Shown one piece after another: positions 24,389-33,415 of a stretch of 49,704 nt of DNA. A program made the position numbers and the translations under genes. The notes beneath the pieces are model-generated. The model was not told where the DNA came from, did not search any database, and was given only the letters and a program-made list of their open reading frames with translations. The DNA lies in contig JBKGYK010000015.1 of assembly GCA_046546095.1 (NCBI GenBank), positions 1-49,704 of the forward strand, read 5' to 3'. This DNA is from JAQIBY01 sp046546095. GTDB lineage: Bacteria > Bacteroidota > Bacteroidia > Bacteroidales > ML635J-15. Positions within the stretch are counted from its first letter, which is position 1. Each line of letters starts with the position of its first letter.

Positions 24389-26578
24389 ATGAAAAAATTT
24401 AACTTACTACTGATCGGGATCTTTGCCATTTTCACCATGGCACAAGCCGATGAGGGAATGTGGATTCCCGGCCATATCAGTAAAATGAACTACACTGATA
24501 TGCAAAAACTGGGTCTCAAACTTAGTCCGGAAGAGATTTACAGTATCAATAACTCCAGTCTGAAAGACGCTATATTCCAGCTATTGGGCGAAGGCGGTCA
24601 GGGATTTTGCACCGGCGAAATGGTATCAGACAAAGGTTTGTTGTTTACCAATCACCACTGTGGATACGAGGCCATTGCCAATCTGTCAAGTACCGAAACC
24701 AATTATCTTGATGACGGTTACTGGGCAAAAAGTCTGGAAGAAGAAATTCCCGTACCAGGTGTCAGTGTCTCACGCGTTGTACGCATTGATAATGTTACGG
24801 AAAAAGTACTTGAAGGCGTGGATTTTGACACCGATGAGAGCGAACGTGATAAGCTGATAAAAAAACACATCAGCACAATAGAGGAAGAAGCAATGGCAGA
24901 CAATGATTACAAAGCCAATGTCAAAGAAATGTACCTGGGTGGTGAGTATTATCTTTTTGTTTACGAAGAATTTGGTGATGTGCGTTTTGTTGGTGCTCCA
25001 CCCTCTTCCATCGGTAAATTTGGAGGCGATACAGACAACTGGATGTGGCCAAGACACACAGGAGATTTTAGTGTCTTCCGCGTTTATATGTCGCCGGACG
25101 GCGATGCTACCGGTGAGTATGAAGAAGACAACATTCCATACAAGCCCCTGCATCATCTGCCGGTTTCTATCAAAGGCGTAAAAGAAGGTGATTTTACTAT
25201 GATAATGGGTTATCCAGGGCAAACCGAACGGTATCTTACCGACGCCGGTATGAAATATAAGATGAACACGTTTGATCCCATGGTAGTACGCTTATTGGGA
25301 ACCAAACTGGAAATCATGGAAAAATACATGGATGCAGATAAAGAACTGCGCCTGGAACTTGCAGATGAATATGCAAGTCTTGCCAACGGACACAAAATGT
25401 TCAAAGGTGAAGCCGAAAATCTTAGAAACACAGATGCCATCGAACGCAGAACGAAACTGCAGGAAGAGTTCATGGCATGGGTAAATACCAAAGAAGAAAG
25501 AAAAGCAAAATACGCTGATGTTGTGAGCTCCCTCGATAAGGATTATCAGGAATTTGCGCCGGTGACTGAGGAAATGATATACATATCTCTTGGTCTGCTT
25601 CAGTCCAGCGACAAATTGATGTATGTACAACAGTTTAAAAAACTTCAGAAGCTACTTGAAGACAAAAAAGATAATGCAGAGGATATAGAAGAAAGCTCGG
25701 AGCGCCTGAAAAATTCGCTGGATTCACATTTTGACAATTATCATCCGGATATGGACAGGGAGATTCTTGAAGCGCTGATGAAAGCTTATGCCGATGGTCT
25801 GGACGAGGAACAGCAGATCGACTTCTTTACAACGGTACTGCCTGAGGAATACAAGACTGATAACATTGAATTGGCCATAGAGGAATTCATTGAAGATGTA
25901 TATGAGAATTCTATCTTCACAAGCAGAGAACGCATGACGGATTTTCTGGAAAAACCCAAAGGAAAAACATTGGAAAAAGATCCAATGGTCATGCTTTTTG
26001 ACGGTGTTTATGGAAGCATCATGTCATCACAGGGATCTTATGTCAGTATGATGAATGATATTGAAGTCAATGAAAGAAAATTTATTGCCGGCCTGAGAGA
26101 ATTCCAGTCAGGAAAAGCATTTTATCCTGATGCCAATTCTACATTGCGCCTGACTTACGGTAAAGTTAAGGATTATGATCCTGAAGATGCAGTACATTAT
26201 GAAGAAATGACTTATATAGAAGGCATCATGGAAAAATGGGATCCTGACGACAAAGAGTTTCAGGTACCTGAAAAGCTTGTTGAATTGTACAATGCAAAAG
26301 ACTACGGCCGCTATGCTGATGAAACGGGCAGCCTTCCGGTTTGTTTTATTTCAGACAATGACATTACAGGAGGAAATTCGGGCAGCCCGATCCTCAACGG
26401 CAATGGTGAGCTCGTGGGCCTTGCATTTGACGGCAACTGGGAGTGGCTGTGCAGTAACCTGATTTACAATCCCGAACTCCAACGGACCATCAATGTTGAT
26501 TCACGTTATGTGTTGTGGGTAATTGAAAAAATCGGTGGTGCTACAAACATCATAGAAGAACTTGATATTATCGAATAA
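24389..26578 (+). CDS. S46 family dipeptidyl peptidase, DPP7-like
   Basis: S46 enzymes are exported serine peptidases that release dipeptides and feed amino-acid catabolism in Bacteroidota. With ATG 24389 the protein has 729 residues and a signal peptide ending near MAQA. A TTG three codons earlier is less likely. Catalytic parts are the NHHCGYEA segment near 88-95, the Asp-bearing DNWMWPRHTGDF and Ser664 in GGNSGSP. The residue 18 after the Ser is Gly682 in FDGNW. In characterised enzymes Gly at this place goes with hydrophobic P1 preference (DPP7) and Arg with acidic preference (DPP11). The gene ends at a hairpin at 26604. The 274-base upstream spacer holds nothing clear. Confidence 0.95.
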   Translation: MKKFNLLLIGIFAIFTMAQADEGMWIPGHISKMNYTDMQKLGLKLSPEEIYSINNSSLKDAIFQLLGEGGQGFCTGEMVSDKGLLFTNHHCGYEAIANLSSTETNYLDDGYWAKSLEEEIPVPGVSVSRVVRIDNVTEKVLEGVDFDTDESERDKLIKKHISTIEEEAMADNDYKANVKEMYLGGEYYLFVYEEFGDVRFVGAPPSSIGKFGGDTDNWMWPRHTGDFSVFRVYMSPDGDATGEYEEDNIPYKPLHHLPVSIKGVKEGDFTMIMGYPGQTERYLTDAGMKYKMNTFDPMVVRLLGTKLEIMEKYMDADKELRLELADEYASLANGHKMFKGEAENLRNTDAIERRTKLQEEFMAWVNTKEERKAKYADVVSSLDKDYQEFAPVTEEMIYISLGLLQSSDKLMYVQQFKKLQKLLEDKKDNAEDIEESSERLKNSLDSHFDNYHPDMDREILEALMKAYADGLDEEQQIDFFTTVLPEEYKTDNIELAIEEFIEDVYENSIFTSRERMTDFLEKPKGKTLEKDPMVMLFDGVYGSIMSSQGSYVSMMNDIEVNERKFIAGLREFQSGKAFYPDANSTLRLTYGKVKDYDPEDAVHYEEMTYIEGIMEKWDPDDKEFQVPEKLVELYNAKDYGRYADETGSLPVCFISDNDITGGNSGSPILNGNGELVGLAFDGNWEWLCSNLIYNPELQRTINVDSRYVLWVIEKIGGATNIIEELDIIE

Positions 26579-26603
26579 AGGTAAACACAATAGAAGATAT
26601 TGA

Positions 26604-26634
26604 AAAAACCGTCTTGTTTGAGGCGGTTTTTTTT
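26604..26634 (+). terminator. Terminator after the S46 peptidase gene
   Basis: A stem of about 11 bp with one GT pair (AAAAACCGTCT with AGGCGGTTTTT) and a 6-base loop is followed by a T-run. It begins 25 bases after the stop. Confidence 0.8.
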
Positions 26635-26735
26635 ATGGATAAAAAATCTCAGGAAAACCATTGGAAAAGAATCTGACAAGGATATTTCTGTTGATTTGAC
26701 AGAACATTCTGCAGGATAAAGTCATGGTCAACTTT

Positions 26736-27638
26736 TTATGCAATCAGGATAATATACAGGCTGAAAACGGGGAGGATAAGAAGAAATGAATCAAAGCGGT
26801 CAAGCAATCCTCCGTGTCCAGGCATGATGACACCACTGTCTTTTGCCCCTGCCATACGTTTTAGCTGACTGACAAACAAATCTCCGAGTGTGCCGAAAAC
26901 AGATACGATCACCATTGCTCCCAGCCATTCAGCCATACTCATGATTCCAAAAAACCGGTGGAGCAGATATACAGCGGGGAATAAAAAAACCATACCTCCC
27001 AGAAAGCCTTCCCAGCTTTTTTTCGGAGATATCCCGGGAGCTATTTTATGTTTTCCAAATGCTGAACCAAGCAGATAGGCAAAGCTGTCAAATACCCAGA
27101 TCATAATAAAAACAGAAAGCAACAGACCCGGGTGGTATGCAGGATGAAATACATCTGTTCCCATCTGTGAAAAAGGGGTTTCAGAGATTACCAGCAACAG
27201 AAATCCTGTCATAGCAAGGGGCAGTGATACATAAAAACTCACCAGAACACTGTTGATAAAACCACGTATGCCTCCCCTGCCTGTGAGGCTAAGCAACAAC
27301 AGGTAAACAAGAGGTACAGCCATAAACAATGCAAACACAAGATTAAGTTGTGCAAAAAACCAGAAATAAAATATCCCGAACAGGAAAAACAATGAGGCAA
27401 TGGAAGCAGCTGGCTTTAAAACCGGAAGTCCGGCCTTATGCATCAGGTAAGAAAATTCCTGAACAAGGATATAACTGATCACAATTGCCAGTGCAAACCA
27501 CAAATACCAGGCAGCGCTGATTGTAAGACTTACAATAGCAACATACAACAATCCCGATATGCTTCTCTTTAGTAACTTATTCAAGTTCCAGGTCTTTTTT
27601 AAATCCGGCAATGATTTGTTTTGCCTCGGACTCGTCAT
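26736..27638 (-). CDS. cdsA: Phosphatidate cytidylyltransferase (CdsA)
   Basis: CdsA makes CDP-diacylglycerol from phosphatidate and CTP, the branch point of phospholipid synthesis, in the inner membrane. The 300-residue product is strongly hydrophobic with about eight spans. The family signature is complete at 257-283: SQLKRMAGAKDSG, then MPGHGGLLDRFD. The start is uncertain. ATG 27638 overlaps the DUF2007 gene by 62 bases. A TTG at 27584 would overlap its stop by 8 bases (TTGAATAA) and give a protein starting at the first helix, which may be the true start. It is the last gene of rsfS-ftsH-DUF2007-cdsA. Confidence 0.95.
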   Translation of the reverse strand: MTSPRQNKSLPDLKKTWNLNKLLKRSISGLLYVAIVSLTISAAWYLWFALAIVISYILVQEFSYLMHKAGLPVLKPAASIASLFFLFGIFYFWFFAQLNLVFALFMAVPLVYLLLLSLTGRGGIRGFINSVLVSFYVSLPLAMTGFLLLVISETPFSQMGTDVFHPAYHPGLLLSVFIMIWVFDSFAYLLGSAFGKHKIAPGISPKKSWEGFLGGMVFLFPAVYLLHRFFGIMSMAEWLGAMVIVSVFGTLGDLFVSQLKRMAGAKDSGVIMPGHGGLLDRFDSFLLILPVFSLYIILIA

Positions 27639-27801
27639 CAGATTTCACCATCACATCAATCTGCCCAAAAAGATAAGAGCTGTCTTTTTTATTCATTCTG
27701 ACAGTTTCAATGCCTTTGTTTTCCAAGGCCTGTTCTGCCAAAGCAGCCAAATACCCCTGGGCGGTAGTAAAAGCGATTACCCAATCTGATTTATTTGTCA
27801 T
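27577..27801 (-). CDS. DUF2007 family small protein
   Basis: This protein of about 74 residues (78 if the ATG at 27813 is used) matches the DUF2007 pattern of putative signal-transducing proteins: an early aromatic strand, AYLAALAEQALENKGIETV, then a GQIDVMV strand and a final DDESEAKQIIAGF helix. The function is unknown. It overlaps the ftsH end by 11 bases and precedes cdsA. Such placement between ftsH and cdsA suggests cotranslation with membrane quality-control and lipid genes. Confidence 0.8.
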   Translation of the reverse strand: MTNKSDWVIAFTTAQGYLAALAEQALENKGIETVRMNKKDSSYLFGQIDVMVKSDDESEAKQIIAGFKKDLELE

Positions 27802-29944
27802 CCTTTTTGTCATTTTTACCGGATCCTTTTTTGTCTTTTGATTTATCTACACCGGATTCTTTGTCCGTATCTTCAGCAGACTTTTCTTCGGCTTTTGAAG
27901 CTGCTTCTTTTGTTTTTCTGGTTTTATCCTTTTTGTCCTGCTTATCTTTGTCGTCCTTGCGAGCTTCCTGTATCAGTTTCTCCCGCTCCTCTTCGCCTTT
28001 GCGTTTACCAAAGATTTTTTCCAGGTCTTCACTGAAAATCACTTCTTCCTCAAGCAGTTTTTCTGCAAGCTTTGTCAGACCTTCCTTGTTTTCAAGCAAT
28101 ACTTGTTTTGCGCGCTCATATTGTTCTTCAACAATGTTTTTTACTTCTGCATCAATGAGCTCGGCAGTTTCTTCGCTATATGGTTTGGTAAAATTATAAT
28201 CAGACTGTCCGCTGGAGTCATAATATGAGATATTTCCTATTTTTGGACTCATGCCAAAATAGGTAACCATTGCCACTGCCTGCTTGGTGATTTTTTCCAG
28301 GTCATTGAGTGCACCTGTGGAAACCCTGTTGAACATAATTTCTTCTGATGCGCGTCCTCCCAATGCTGAGCACATTTCATCAAGCATTTGTTCTGTGGTT
28401 GTAATCTGCCGTTCTTCGGGCAGGTACCAGGCTGCTCCCAGGGCTCTGCCTCTTGGGATGATGGTGACTTTTAAGAGGGGATTGGCATGTTCCAGCAACC
28501 AACTGACAGTAGCATGTCCGGCCTCATGATATGCTATGGTTCGTTTTTCCTGCTTTGAGATAATCTTGTTTTTGCGTTCCAGACCACCCACAATTCTGTC
28601 AACAGCGGCAAGGAAGTCCTCTTTTTCAATGGCATCCTTATCATTCCTGGCAGCAATCAAAGCAGCCTCGTTACAAACATTGGCAATATCAGCACCCGAG
28701 AAACCGGGGGTTTGTTTTGCCAGGAGGTCGATATCGACATCTTCACTTAGTTTAAGTGGTTTTGCATGTACTTTGAAAATGGCAGCACGTTCATTAAGAT
28801 CTGGCAGTTCCACATGAATCTGACGGTCAAAGCGGCCTGCCCTCATCAAAGCTTTATCCAGCATGTCAGCGCGGTTGGTAGCTGCAAGAATTATCACTCC
28901 GGAGTTGGTACCAAAACCATCCATTTCCGTAAGCAACTGGTTGAGTGTGTTTTCTCTCTCATCATTGGATCCCATATTGGGATTTTTACCTCTGGCCCTG
29001 CCAATGGCATCAATCTCATCAATAAATACGATGCAGGGAGCTTTGGTTTTGGCCTGCTTAAACAAGTCACGCACCCTTGACGCTCCAACACCGACAAACA
29101 TTTCCACGAAATCACTTCCTGACATTGAGAAAAACGGCACGTTGGCTTCACCGGCAACTGCTCTTGCGATAAGTGTTTTTCCGGTACCCGGCGGGCCTAC
29201 AAGCAGAGCGCCTTTGGGAATTTGTCCCCCCAGGTCGGTGTATTTTTTGGGTTTTTTCAGGAAATCCACAATTTCCATAACCTCAACTTTTGCTTCTTCC
29301 AGGCCGGCCACATCATTGAAATCAACTTTGGTATCTTTTTCCTTATCAAACAACTGGGCTTTTGATTTGCCGACATTAAATATCTGGTTGCCGCCTCCTT
29401 GTCCGCCTCCGCTCATTCTACGGAACATGAATACCCAAAGGGCAATGATAATACCAATGGGCAGTAGCCAGGTGAGCAATTCACCCATATAATTGTGTTC
29501 GGTGCGGTATTCAGCAACGACACGTTTATCCTCAGATACATTTTTCTGTGCTTCTGCAAGCTGACGTTCGAAAGTTTCCACATCTCCGATATTGAAATAA
29601 TACTGCGGACCGGCTTGCAGACCTCCGCTAGTAGCATCTTCGTATTTGCCCTGGTCAAGGACTTCATCCTTCAGGTAAATCTCAACACGTTCTTTATTAA
29701 CTACCACCACCCGCTCAACATCATTGCTGGCAAGCATAGTATTTTCAAATCGCTGCCTGTCTATTTGTTCGGCACCGCCACCGGTATTCATGAATTGCAT
29801 GGCAATCAATATGATAGCCACAGCACCAAAAATCCAGTAATAGGGCAGTTTTGGTTTTCCGTTACCGGGGGTTTTATTTTGTTTATTATCAGGATTGGGA
29901 TTTTTGTTGTTTTCCCCGAACCCTTTTCCTTTTTCATTCGACAT
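27791..29944 (-). CDS. ftsH: ATP-dependent zinc metalloprotease FtsH
   Basis: FtsH is the membrane-anchored AAA+ protease that degrades misfolded membrane proteins and some regulators. The 717-residue product has membrane segments at about 34-51 and 154-175 with a periplasmic domain between, Walker A GPPGTGKT at 250-257, Walker B with CIVFIDEIDAIG, the SRH with NRADMLDKALMRAGRFDR and zinc motif HEAGH at 473-477. The C-terminus is a long Lys/Glu/Asp-rich tail typical of Bacteroidota FtsH. It follows rsfS by 52 bases, with a small inverted repeat between them. Confidence 0.98.
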   Translation of the reverse strand: MSNEKGKGFGENNKNPNPDNKQNKTPGNGKPKLPYYWIFGAVAIILIAMQFMNTGGGAEQIDRQRFENTMLASNDVERVVVVNKERVEIYLKDEVLDQGKYEDATSGGLQAGPQYYFNIGDVETFERQLAEAQKNVSEDKRVVAEYRTEHNYMGELLTWLLPIGIIIALWVFMFRRMSGGGQGGGNQIFNVGKSKAQLFDKEKDTKVDFNDVAGLEEAKVEVMEIVDFLKKPKKYTDLGGQIPKGALLVGPPGTGKTLIARAVAGEANVPFFSMSGSDFVEMFVGVGASRVRDLFKQAKTKAPCIVFIDEIDAIGRARGKNPNMGSNDERENTLNQLLTEMDGFGTNSGVIILAATNRADMLDKALMRAGRFDRQIHVELPDLNERAAIFKVHAKPLKLSEDVDIDLLAKQTPGFSGADIANVCNEAALIAARNDKDAIEKEDFLAAVDRIVGGLERKNKIISKQEKRTIAYHEAGHATVSWLLEHANPLLKVTIIPRGRALGAAWYLPEERQITTTEQMLDEMCSALGGRASEEIMFNRVSTGALNDLEKITKQAVAMVTYFGMSPKIGNISYYDSSGQSDYNFTKPYSEETAELIDAEVKNIVEEQYERAKQVLLENKEGLTKLAEKLLEEEVIFSEDLEKIFGKRKGEEEREKLIQEARKDDKDKQDKKDKTRKTKEAASKAEEKSAEDTDKESGVDKSKDKKGSGKNDKKDDK

Positions 29945-29967
29945 ATTCAGATATTTCTTACAATTGT

Positions 29968-29994
29968 TAAACCATTAACGCCAATGATGGTTTA
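29968..29994. other. Inverted repeat between rsfS and ftsH
   Basis: TAAACCAT (29968-29975) and ATGGTTTA (29987-29994) form 8-bp arms with an 11-base loop in the 52-base rsfS-ftsH gap. No T-run follows on the minus strand, so it is not a typical terminator. It could be a weak attenuator, an RNA-processing site or chance. Confidence 0.3.
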
Positions 29995-29996
29995 GA

Positions 29997-30380
29997 TTAT
30001 TTTATACCTGGCGTAATTTCTTTTGATGGTGCGTCCGCCCATAGATTCTCAAGTTGATAAAATTCGCGGAATTTGGTTTTAAAGATATGTACAACCACAT
30101 CCACATAATCCAGAAGTATCCAGTTTGAATTGTCCATTCCTTCTTTATTAAAGACGTTTTCGCCGGTAGCTTCTTTCACACGATGGAGCACTTCATTTGC
30201 GATTGCATTCACCTGCACATCAGAATTTGCATGACAGATGACAAAGAATTTGGATACAGCATTGTCCAATTGCCGGAGGTCAATGTTTATCAGTTTTTCT
30301 CCTTTTTTATTGAGAATTGCTTCATTGATTGTATCCAGCAGTTGTTCGGTATTTTCGTTGTCCCTTACTATTTCTCCCAT
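29997..30380 (-). CDS. rsfS: Ribosome silencing factor RsfS
   Basis: RsfS binds the 50S protein L14 and stops subunit joining when nutrients are short. Markers are KLINIDLRQLDNAVSKFFVICHANSDVQVNAIA, the GWILLDY-like NWILLDYVDVVVHIF and a final FYQLENLWADA. I chose ATG 30380 (127 residues, usual length). ATG 30413 would add eleven residues, but the -7 box at 30393-30400 lies between the two, which favours the shorter form. It heads the rsfS-ftsH-DUF2007-cdsA unit, an order conserved in the phylum. Confidence 0.93.
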   Translation of the reverse strand: MGEIVRDNENTEQLLDTINEAILNKKGEKLINIDLRQLDNAVSKFFVICHANSDVQVNAIANEVLHRVKEATGENVFNKEGMDNSNWILLDYVDVVVHIFKTKFREFYQLENLWADAPSKEITPGIK

Positions 30381-30392
30381 TAAATTTTTTTG

Positions 30393-30400
30393 CAAAGATA
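30393..30400 (-). promoter_or_regulatory. Candidate -7 box upstream of rsfS
   Basis: TATCTTTG on the minus strand matches TAnnTTTG exactly. It ends 12 bases before ATG 30380, which would give a very short leader and excludes ATG 30413 as start. The -33 region is weak (ATG instead of TTG, 20 bases upstream). Confidence 0.35.
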
Positions 30401-30443
30401 AGGAATCAGGCATAGATTATCATACATTTTAACAAAATAAAAA

Positions 30444-30464
30444 CGTCACCCTCAAAGGATGACG
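30444..30464 (-). terminator. Terminator after the 197-residue lipoprotein gene
   Basis: A 9-bp stem with one mismatch (arms around CGTCACCCT and GGATGACG) is followed on the minus strand by TTTTATTTTGTT. It lies between the lipoprotein gene stop and the rsfS promoter region. Confidence 0.65.
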
Positions 30465-30490
30465 CTTTTATCTTATCAGTAAGGATATTT

Positions 30491-31084
30491 TTAATATTCA
30501 CCTTCTTCTTCGAGTTGTTCCATTTCTTCGTTGAAGATTTCCTCGAATTTTTGCTTGTCATAATCAACCTGCAGTTTCTGATTCTGCGACAGATTATTTT
30601 CAATACCATTGAGCATGGCATCTTTACTTACCTCAAGGGCAACATAAGTTGTGTATTTTCCATTTTTTTCCTTTTGTGTTTCTTCACAGACCACAGCTAC
30701 ATCAACCAGTTTCTGTTTCACAACCTCACGTGTCAGGTTTTCAAATTTGGCTTCAAACTGTGAGTTTTCTCCAAATTCGGTTTCATTTACGTAGCGGTCT
30801 GTAACAGATTTAATTTTGGTTTCAATAAAACCGGCAAGCCTTTGCTTTGAGGCAGTCAGGGCTTTTTCCCGTGACAAGCTCATGTCCTGAGAAGATGCAC
30901 TCGCATCTGCCCTGAAAAACTCTTTGTCAGATCGGCCTTCGCTCTGGCAGGGAATTGAAACCACCGTAGCACCATCACTGGGGGGCTTTGTTGTTTCTTT
31001 GTCCCTTTTACATGAGGTAAAAATCATAGCTGTGGAAACAAATCCAATCAGCAAAACGTTTGTAAACAGTGTCCTTGTTTTCAT
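30491..31084 (-). CDS. Lipoprotein with LPP20-like domain
   Basis: This 197-residue protein has a lipobox (FTSC, Cys25), so it is membrane-anchored. The region RADASASSQDMSLSREKALT followed by KQRLAGFIETKIKSVTDRY and later VVCEETQKEKNGKYTTYVALEV resembles the LPP20/FlgT-N type domain, which has an alanine-rich helix followed by strands. No enzymatic residues are visible. A role in the envelope is inferred from the anchor. It is a single gene with its own terminator and is divergent from rnr across a 112-base AT-rich spacer in which I found no perfect promoter box. Confidence 0.7.
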   Translation of the reverse strand: MKTRTLFTNVLLIGFVSTAMIFTSCKRDKETTKPPSDGATVVSIPCQSEGRSDKEFFRADASASSQDMSLSREKALTASKQRLAGFIETKIKSVTDRYVNETEFGENSQFEAKFENLTREVVKQKLVDVAVVCEETQKEKNGKYTTYVALEVSKDAMLNGIENNLSQNQKLQVDYDKQKFEEIFNEEMEQLEEEGEY

Positions 31085-31196
31085 GATACTGGTTTTTAAA
31101 TTAAATTATTAAATTTTCTTTAAAATTACAACAAAATTCTTATGTTGCAAATCAATTTACACATTTGCGAAAACAACATTCAAAATCTGTGCCATT

Positions 31197-33329
31197 ATGG
31201 GTAAGAAAATAAAAAAGAACAATCAAAGCATTAATAAGAAATCACTCAATAAGCAAATTCTAAACACCTTTGCCTACAATCCAAAACGAAGCTTAAACTA
31301 CAAGCAGGTTTCAAAACTCCTTGAAATCCATGATAAGCAGGAGAGAAAACTGATAGGTACATTGCTGGAGGAGATGAAGGAAGAAAACAGTCTGATTGAA
31401 GTTCATCCCGGCAAATACAAGATCAAATCGCGTGCCGGCCATGTTGTTGGCAAGGTAAAAATAACCAGAAAGGGTTTTGCCACCATACTGACTACAGATA
31501 TTGACGAGGAGGTGCTGGTAACCTGGAAAAATCTTTCCACTGCCCTGCATGGCGATCTGGTAAAAGTAAAGCTGTATGCCAAGCGCAAGGGCTTTTCCTA
31601 TGAGGGAGAGGTAGTGGAAATACTGGAAAGAAGGAAAGACAGTTTTGTAGGCATCATTGAAAAAGGAGACAATTTTGCTTTCCTGATTCCTGATGGCAAA
31701 TTCATTCCATTCGACATATTCATTTCTCCCAAAAACCTCAAAGGAGCAGACAACGGAGACAAAGCCATAGTAGAAATAGTCAAGTGGCCATCCAGAAACC
31801 GGAGCCCGGAAGGTAAAGTGATTGAAGTTTTGGGCGAACCCGGTGACAATGATGTGGAAATGAACGCTATCATGGCTGAATATGATCTGCCGTACAAATT
31901 TCCTGACAAAATCGCGGAAGCAGCAGATGACATACCGGACAAAATCACTGCAGCCGAAATAAAAAACCGTGAGGACTTCAGGAAAGTACCGACTTTCACC
32001 ATTGATCCCGATGATGCAAAGGATTTTGATGATGCCTTGTCCCTGAAGAAAACGAAAGACGGCCTTTGGGAAGTGGGTGTACACATTGCAGATGTCACGC
32101 ATTACGTTAAAGAAAACACCATTGTCAATGATGAAGCCGAAACCCGTGCAACTTCAGTTTACCTTGTTGACAGGGTTGTGCCAATGCTGCCTGAACGCTT
32201 GTCCAATGAGCTATGCTCACTCAGGCCCAATGAAGACAAGCTCTGTTATGCCATTATCTTAATAATGGATGATAATGCCGAAGTAAAGGATTATCATATC
32301 ACCCGCACCATCATCAACAGCGATCAGCGTTTCACATATGACGATGCCCAGGCAATTATTGAAGGTGGGAAAGGACCTCTCTCTGAGGAGATCATGAAAC
32401 TTCACAACATGGCAGAGAAACTGCGTGCAAAGCGTTATAAAAACGGTGCCTTCAATTTCGAGCGTGATGAGATAAAATTCCAACTGGATGAAAACAAAAA
32501 ACCAATCGGTGTTTATTTCAAAACAATGCGGGAAGCCAACTGGCTGGTGGAAGAATTTATGCTGTTGGCCAATCGCAAGGTGGCGGAATTTATCGGTAAG
32601 GAGCAGAAAAAGCAGCTCACCTTTGTTTACAGGGTTCATGATGAACCTCATCCGGATAAAATTATTTCCTTTTCGTCCTTCATCAAAAAATTCGGATACA
32701 GCATTTCAGGCAAAAGTTCAAAAAATCTCTCGGCTTCGATGAATAAACTCCTGAAAAACATCAGGAATAAACCCGAGCAACATGTTATTGAAAATCTGGC
32801 CATACGAACCATGGCAAAAGCCGAATACTCCACACAAAATATCGGGCATTACGGACTGGCATTTGAACACTACACCCACTTCACCTCGCCCATCCGACGT
32901 TTCCCGGATATGATGGTTCACAGGCTATTAACCCGATACCTTGACAACAAACCCAGTGCGGACAAAAACAAATACGAATCGCTTTGCGAGCACAGCAGCG
33001 AAATGGAACAAAAAGCAGTCAGCGCCGAGCGCTCTTCTGTAAAATTTAAGCAGGCTGAATACCTCAATGAACGTATCGGAAATACATATGCAGGCATTAT
33101 TTCCGGAGTGAAAGAATGGGGTATTTTTGTCGAAATTAAGGAAAATGGCTGTGAAGGATTAGTGCCCGTCCGTAGCCTCAAAGATGATTTTTACATCTAT
33201 GATGACGAAAATTACCGCCTTGTAGGCAAATACGAAGGAAAAACCTTTGTACTTGGTGATGATGTGAAAGTAAAAATTGTAAAAGTTGATGTGCAGAAAA
33301 AACAAGTAGATATGGCCCTGGCAGAATAA
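31197..33329 (+). CDS. rnr: Ribonuclease R
   Basis: RNase R is a 3'-5' exoribonuclease that degrades structured RNA. The 710-residue product has an N-terminal helix-turn-helix-like region (about 15-70), cold-shock-like domains (about 75-240), the RNB catalytic domain with DPDDAKDFDDA at 270-280 whose Asp residues bind magnesium, and a C-terminal S1 domain near 625-705 (YAGIISGVKEWGIFVEI). The FTSPIRRFPDMMVHR segment is intact. The length is usual. It is transcribed alone or with the next gene 86 bases downstream. Confidence 0.97.
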   Translation: MGKKIKKNNQSINKKSLNKQILNTFAYNPKRSLNYKQVSKLLEIHDKQERKLIGTLLEEMKEENSLIEVHPGKYKIKSRAGHVVGKVKITRKGFATILTTDIDEEVLVTWKNLSTALHGDLVKVKLYAKRKGFSYEGEVVEILERRKDSFVGIIEKGDNFAFLIPDGKFIPFDIFISPKNLKGADNGDKAIVEIVKWPSRNRSPEGKVIEVLGEPGDNDVEMNAIMAEYDLPYKFPDKIAEAADDIPDKITAAEIKNREDFRKVPTFTIDPDDAKDFDDALSLKKTKDGLWEVGVHIADVTHYVKENTIVNDEAETRATSVYLVDRVVPMLPERLSNELCSLRPNEDKLCYAIILIMDDNAEVKDYHITRTIINSDQRFTYDDAQAIIEGGKGPLSEEIMKLHNMAEKLRAKRYKNGAFNFERDEIKFQLDENKKPIGVYFKTMREANWLVEEFMLLANRKVAEFIGKEQKKQLTFVYRVHDEPHPDKIISFSSFIKKFGYSISGKSSKNLSASMNKLLKNIRNKPEQHVIENLAIRTMAKAEYSTQNIGHYGLAFEHYTHFTSPIRRFPDMMVHRLLTRYLDNKPSADKNKYESLCEHSSEMEQKAVSAERSSVKFKQAEYLNERIGNTYAGIISGVKEWGIFVEIKENGCEGLVPVRSLKDDFYIYDDENYRLVGKYEGKTFVLGDDVKVKIVKVDVQKKQVDMALAE

Positions 33330-33415
33330 AAATCCTGCCTGTATAAAAACAATAAAATTTCACCTTAATCTTGCATGGTTTTTGCATGCATGCACCTGTT
33401 TGATTTTAAAAAATA

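Noticed and set aside
31085..31196. Promoter for rnr at 31145-31167 (TTG and CACATTTG)
   Set aside because: The spacing is only 12 bases and the -7 box lacks the leading T, below the consensus.
31311..32102. 263-residue antisense frame under rnr
   Set aside because: RNase R on the other strand has complete catalytic motifs, so the antisense frame is a codon-bias shadow.
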